Assembly: GCA_910584115.1 (NCBI GenBank)
Contig: CAJTYN010000029.1
Location: 1-24,782 of the forward strand
Direction of reading: 5' to 3'
From: an uncultured Lachnospiraceae bacterium
GTDB taxonomy: Bacteria > Bacillota > Clostridia > Lachnospirales > Lachnospiraceae
Length of the DNA stretch: 24,782 nucleotides
Shown here: positions 22,219 through 24,782 of the stretch, one piece after another
Layout: each line of letters begins with the position of its first letter
How positions within the stretch are numbered: position 1 is the stretch's first letter
Notes under the pieces: generated by a model
What the model was told of the DNA's origin: nothing
Databases searched by the model: none
Seen by the model: the letters and a program-made list of their open reading frames with translations, nothing else
Position numbers and translations under genes: made by a program

Positions 22219-23295
22219 CTAAAAGGTGATCGCCACTTTAAGATCCCCATATTTTCCTGATGCATGTTCAAATGCATCTTCCCAGGCATCGATCGGAAAG
22301 AGTTTTGAGACGATACCATCTGTTTTTAGATCATTCTTTGCCATATGCTCGATCACAAACGGATAGCAGTAGGGACCCAGATGTGAACCCAGGATATCCA
22401 GTTCTTTTTTGTCGCCGATGATGGACCAGTCAACAGTCGCCGGCTCGCCGAATACGCTGAACTCCACGAATGTGCCTAATTTCCTGATCATGTTCAGTCC
22501 TTGCTGTACGCTGGACGGATGACCTGTCGCTTCAATATAGATGTCGCAGCCATATCCGTCTGTCATCTCCAGGATCTTTTCCACCACATTTTCTCTGCCG
22601 GGATCCATGACAAGATCCGCGCCGAATTCTTTTGCTTTTTCCAAACGCTTCTCGATCATATCCAATACGATCAGTCGCGCCGGATTTTTCATCCGGGCAT
22701 AGGTGATCATACCCAACCCCAAAGTGCCCGCTCCGGAGATCACGACCACATTTTCATTTGTGATGCCCGCGCGGTCAACGGCGTGCTTGGAGCAGCTATA
22801 TGGCTCGATCAGCAATGCTTTTTCTAAGGGCATATCCATTGGGACTCTTGAGATCACTGCCGTCTTTGGATATCTCACATATTCTGCCATGCCGCCATTG
22901 TTTCCGCTCTGGAAACCAAACATCGCATGCGGCTGGCACATCCAGTATCTTCCGCTCTTACAGAATCGGCATTCGCCGCAAGGTACGATCTGATCCGCCG
23001 CGATCCGGTCTCCGATATCAAAACCTTTCACATTCTCGCCCATTTCCACGATGTGTCCTAAGAACTCATGGCCCGGGATGAATGGCGGTTCCACCCATGA
23101 CGGCTGCACACTGTCTCCCCAGTACATGGCCGCGCCGTGATAGCATTTCAAGTCGCTGGCGCACACGCCGCAGCCCTCTGTCTTGATGATGATGTCATCC
23201 GGTCCGCATTCCGGTGTGGGATGATCCAGCTCCAACCGGTAATCTTCTTTTCCGTAGGCGACTAATGCTTTCATTGTAGCAGGTACATTTCTCAT
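22219..23295 (-). CDS. Zinc-dependent medium-chain dehydrogenase, erythritol/L-threitol dehydrogenase-like
   Basis: NAD(P)-dependent dehydrogenase of 358 residues. Catalytic zinc residues are C45 (GVCASDLKCYHG) and H76-E77 (PGHEF). The structural zinc site is C106, C109, C112, C120. The Rossmann glycine motif is GAGTLG (188-193), followed by ARLIVLDMIEKRLEKAKEFG. The GYGCDIYIEATGHPSSVQQG and VDWSIIGDKKELDILGSHLG segments, together with YHGAAMYWGD, are what I remember from erythritol/L-threitol dehydrogenases, so a four-carbon polyol is the best substrate guess. Sorbitol/xylitol-type enzymes are the alternative. AAAGGAG lies 8 bases before ATG 23295. The ROK-type regulator immediately upstream on the same strand, with its own terminator, probably controls it. 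Confidence 0.88.
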   Translation of the reverse strand: MRNVPATMKALVAYGKEDYRLELDHPTPECGPDDIIIKTEGCGVCASDLKCYHGAAMYWGDSVQPSWVEPPFIPGHEFLGHIVEMGENVKGFDIGDRIAADQIVPCGECRFCKSGRYWMCQPHAMFGFQSGNNGGMAEYVRYPKTAVISRVPMDMPLEKALLIEPYSCSKHAVDRAGITNENVVVISGAGTLGLGMITYARMKNPARLIVLDMIEKRLEKAKEFGADLVMDPGRENVVEKILEMTDGYGCDIYIEATGHPSSVQQGLNMIRKLGTFVEFSVFGEPATVDWSIIGDKKELDILGSHLGPYCYPFVIEHMAKNDLKTDGIVSKLFPIDAWEDAFEHASGKYGDLKVAITF

Positions 23296-23371
23296 GATAC
23301 GCGCTCCTTTCAGATCCTGTTTCGCATCTTTGATTTATTAATCTGTTTTGCTAATCTATTTTACATATTGG

Positions 23372-23400
23372 ATTATAATTGAATGTTGTGTGATCGTCAA
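23372..23400 (-). promoter_or_regulatory. Sigma-A promoter of the polyol dehydrogenase gene
   Basis: On the - strand, TTGACG (23400-23395), a 17-base spacer, then TATAAT (23377-23372). Between it and the gene, GATTA occurs twice, 13 bases apart (- strand, about 23355-23338), next to a GATT-N4-AATC dyad (+ strand, 23331-23342): a possible ROK-repressor site. Confidence 0.75.
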
Positions 23401-23447
23401 TAGGATTTCAGAGATATGAGCATATTTTTTTATGATGATCCGCACAC

Positions 23448-23485
23448 AAAAAAGGCTCTGGAACCTTTCAGTGTTCCAAAGCCTT
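23448..23485 (-). terminator. Terminator of the ROK gene
   Basis: On the - strand, AAGGCT and TGGAAC arms (23485-23473) pair with 23464-23452 with one internal mismatch and an 8-base loop, followed by six T residues. Confidence 0.85.
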
Positions 23486-23499
23486 AAGTGCTTGCAAGA

Positions 23500-24627
23500 T
23501 CATACCGTTTTCCAATATTCGTGAATGAAGGGCAGCGCGCTTCCGAATGCCAGTGCATTTTTTTTCACTCTGCATGCCAGCAGGTAATCCCCGTTTTTTT
23601 CAAAGGTATTCCGATCAGACGCGATCTCCTTTAAATGGGGGAGGTATTCTTCTATGTGCGCGCCGACGTAACCGCCCAATATGACTTTGCAGTCAAACAA
23701 CATGCGGACGTTATTGACGGCGATCGCCAGATGCTCCAGATATCTTTCCCATACGGTCCGGCAGGTTCCGTCCCCGAGCGCCAGTTTTTCAAAAAAAGTA
23801 TCTAAGCTGCCGCCGCATGTGTCGGTGAGTACCGCCGCATTACAGTATGCTTCAAAACATCCCTTTTTGCCGCAATAACATTCTCTCCCATCCGGAAAAA
23901 GGGTCATATGGCCGACTTCGCCGCTGCGCGGCCCTTCCCCCCGGTAGACCTTATGCCCGATGAGGACCGCGCCGCCGATGTTATTGCTCAGGCTGATGTA
24001 GAAAACGTCTGACAATTCCGGCCTTTGAGAGATCTCCGCGTATCCGCCGGCAGCGGCGTCGTTATAAAACCGACAAGGGTAGGGGATATGACGGCACAGA
24101 TCGCTGACTGTCAGACCTGTGGAGTGTAAGATCTCTCCATAAAAGATCTCCTGATGATCCTCTGTGGTCAGTCCCGGCACCGCGATCCCGACGCCTAAGA
24201 TCTGCGATCCCTGGAGATGATGCTCTTGGATAGAGTCTTCCACCAGCTGTCCGAGATATTTCTTGTAGTCCGCGGTCTGTGAAAATCCTTTTCGGACCTG
24301 TTTTTCATAAATGAGTCTGCCCAAAAGATCCGTCATGATCACAGTGATGTGATCGCGTGTGATATCCATCCCTATGGCGATCTTTTTATCTGCATTCACA
24401 GCGTATGCTCTGGCACGCCTTCCCCCGGTGTGTCCCAGGGAGCCGCATTCATAGATCAAGCCTTCCTCCTTTAAGTCATTCAGGTTGGAGGTTATGGTCG
24501 GGCGGCTCAACTGCAGTCTATAGGATAATTCTGAACCCGAGATGTTGCCGTCTTCTCTGATCGCGTTAAAAATGCGATTCCTGTTCTCTGCTTTTAAATC
24601 CAGCATGACGTTCGTTTCTTTTCCCAT
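23500..24627 (-). CDS. ROK-family transcriptional repressor (NagC/XylR-like)
   Basis: Regulator of 375 residues. The N-terminal winged helix (about 12-65) reads NRIFNAIREDGNISGSELSY with LSRPTITSNLNDL. The sugar-kinase-like ROK domain follows: GMDITRDHITVIMTDLLG, VGIAVPGLTTED, SLSNNIGGAVLIG and the ROK zinc site H240, C250, C252, C257 (CYCGKKGCFEAYC). Having a DNA-binding domain, it is a repressor rather than a free kinase. ATG 24627 is chosen because GAAGG lies just upstream; the longer frame to 24741 runs through the terminator and the tRNA. The neighbouring polyol dehydrogenase is the likely target and a sugar or polyol metabolite the likely ligand. A promoter of its own is not obvious, so readthrough from the tRNA region is possible. 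Confidence 0.92.
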   Translation of the reverse strand: MGKETNVMLDLKAENRNRIFNAIREDGNISGSELSYRLQLSRPTITSNLNDLKEEGLIYECGSLGHTGGRRARAYAVNADKKIAIGMDITRDHITVIMTDLLGRLIYEKQVRKGFSQTADYKKYLGQLVEDSIQEHHLQGSQILGVGIAVPGLTTEDHQEIFYGEILHSTGLTVSDLCRHIPYPCRFYNDAAAGGYAEISQRPELSDVFYISLSNNIGGAVLIGHKVYRGEGPRSGEVGHMTLFPDGRECYCGKKGCFEAYCNAAVLTDTCGGSLDTFFEKLALGDGTCRTVWERYLEHLAIAVNNVRMLFDCKVILGGYVGAHIEEYLPHLKEIASDRNTFEKNGDYLLACRVKKNALAFGSALPFIHEYWKTV

Positions 24628-24659
24628 AGCGCCTTCTTTCCTTTGGGATGATCGTATAT

Positions 24660-24687
24660 AAAAAAGCCCGGATCGCCAGGCTTTTTT
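24660..24687. terminator. Terminator of tRNA-Ser
   Basis: AAAAAAGCC-GG arm (24660-24671) pairs with CC-GGCTTTTTT (24676-24687) with one C-A mismatch. T-runs occur on both strands. It lies 5 bases after the mature tRNA 3' end. Confidence 0.85.
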
Positions 24688-24692
24688 AAAGA

Positions 24693-24780
24693 CGGAGAGT
24701 GTGGGATTCGAACCCACGTGCCCAGTAAAGGACAACTGCATTTCGAGTGCAGCTCGTTATGACCACTTCGATAACTCTCC
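24693..24780 (-). tRNA. tRNA-Ser (anticodon CGA)
   Basis: 88 bases. The acceptor stem GGAGAGT (24780-24774) pairs with ACTCTCC, with discriminator G at 24693. The anticodon stem CTGCA/TGCAG encloses loop CTCGAAA, giving anticodon CGA. A long variable arm (class II, as expected for Ser) and the T arm GTGGG-TTCGAAT-CCCAC are present. The 3' CCA is not encoded. It lies two bases from the window edge. Confidence 0.95.
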
Positions 24781-24782
24781 TT

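Noticed and set aside
22104..22319. 71-codon - strand open frame over the polyol dehydrogenase 3' end
   Set aside because: It runs out of frame through the end of the dehydrogenase gene and through the perfect terminator hairpin, with no ribosome site.
24628..24741. N-terminal extension of the ROK gene
   Set aside because: It would be translated from the tRNA-Ser gene and its terminator. The natural start with a ribosome site is at 24627.
1..24782. CRISPR arrays, insertion sequences, integrase or attachment sites next to the tRNA
   Set aside because: No regularly spaced repeats, transposase or integrase reading frames, or duplicated tRNA 3' ends were found inside the window.

Overview
The window looks like chromosomal DNA of an anaerobic gut-type Clostridia, most likely Lachnospiraceae. 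The reasons are strong GGAGG-type ribosome binding sites, sigma-A promoters spaced at 17 bp, and family content typical of that group: paired solute-binding protein and NarL-type two-component genes, corrinoid-type methyltransferases, the radical SAM/DUF4130 pair, and a PadR-DUF1700-DUF4097 operon. Gene density is high and no gap without a gene exceeds about 245 bases. I see no insertion sequence, prophage gene, CRISPR array or attachment site.

Layout. (1) 1-4302, + strand: a sugar-sensing unit of membrane-anchored periplasmic-binding protein, NarL-type histidine kinase, LuxR-type response regulator and a second (family 1) solute-binding protein. It is closed by a bidirectional terminator and has no permease or ATPase genes. 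(2) 4321-5649, - strand: sigma-54 (rpoN). (3) 5762-13533: a catabolic cassette. It has a TetR regulator, a URO-D-fold methyltransferase and an MttB-family methyltransferase on the - strand, and a divergent second MttB paralogue followed by MFS and BCCT transporters on the + strand. This suggests uptake and corrinoid-dependent demethylation of a quaternary or methylated amine, but no corrinoid protein gene is present. Two near-identical palindromic sites sit at the transcription starts of the two divergent promoters and are candidate TetR operators. (4) 13539-15122, + strand: a 76-residue unknown protein, a CsoR/FrmR-family metal sensor with a His-rich N-terminus, and an Mrp/NBP35 ATPase. (5) 15131-17269, + strand: a radical SAM protein and its DUF4130 partner, a predicted DNA repair pair. 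Its promoter is embedded in a 20-bp inverted repeat made of two LexA (SOS) boxes. (6) 17279-20148, + strand: an HPr-like protein lacking the phosphorylatable histidine, a strong hairpin, then an 803-residue nuclease-helicase fusion of the DinG/XPD type. (7) 20165-22132, - strand: PadR, DUF1700 and DUF4097 operon. (8) 22154-24780, - strand: a zinc-dependent polyol dehydrogenase, a ROK-family repressor and tRNA-Ser(CGA).

The most notable points are the SOS-box architecture of the radical SAM pair, the methyltransferase cassette lacking a corrinoid partner but with inferable operators, the transporter-less double-SBP sensor unit, and the His-less HPr paralogue with a structured leader. All function calls rest on reading motifs by eye. 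No database search was run.
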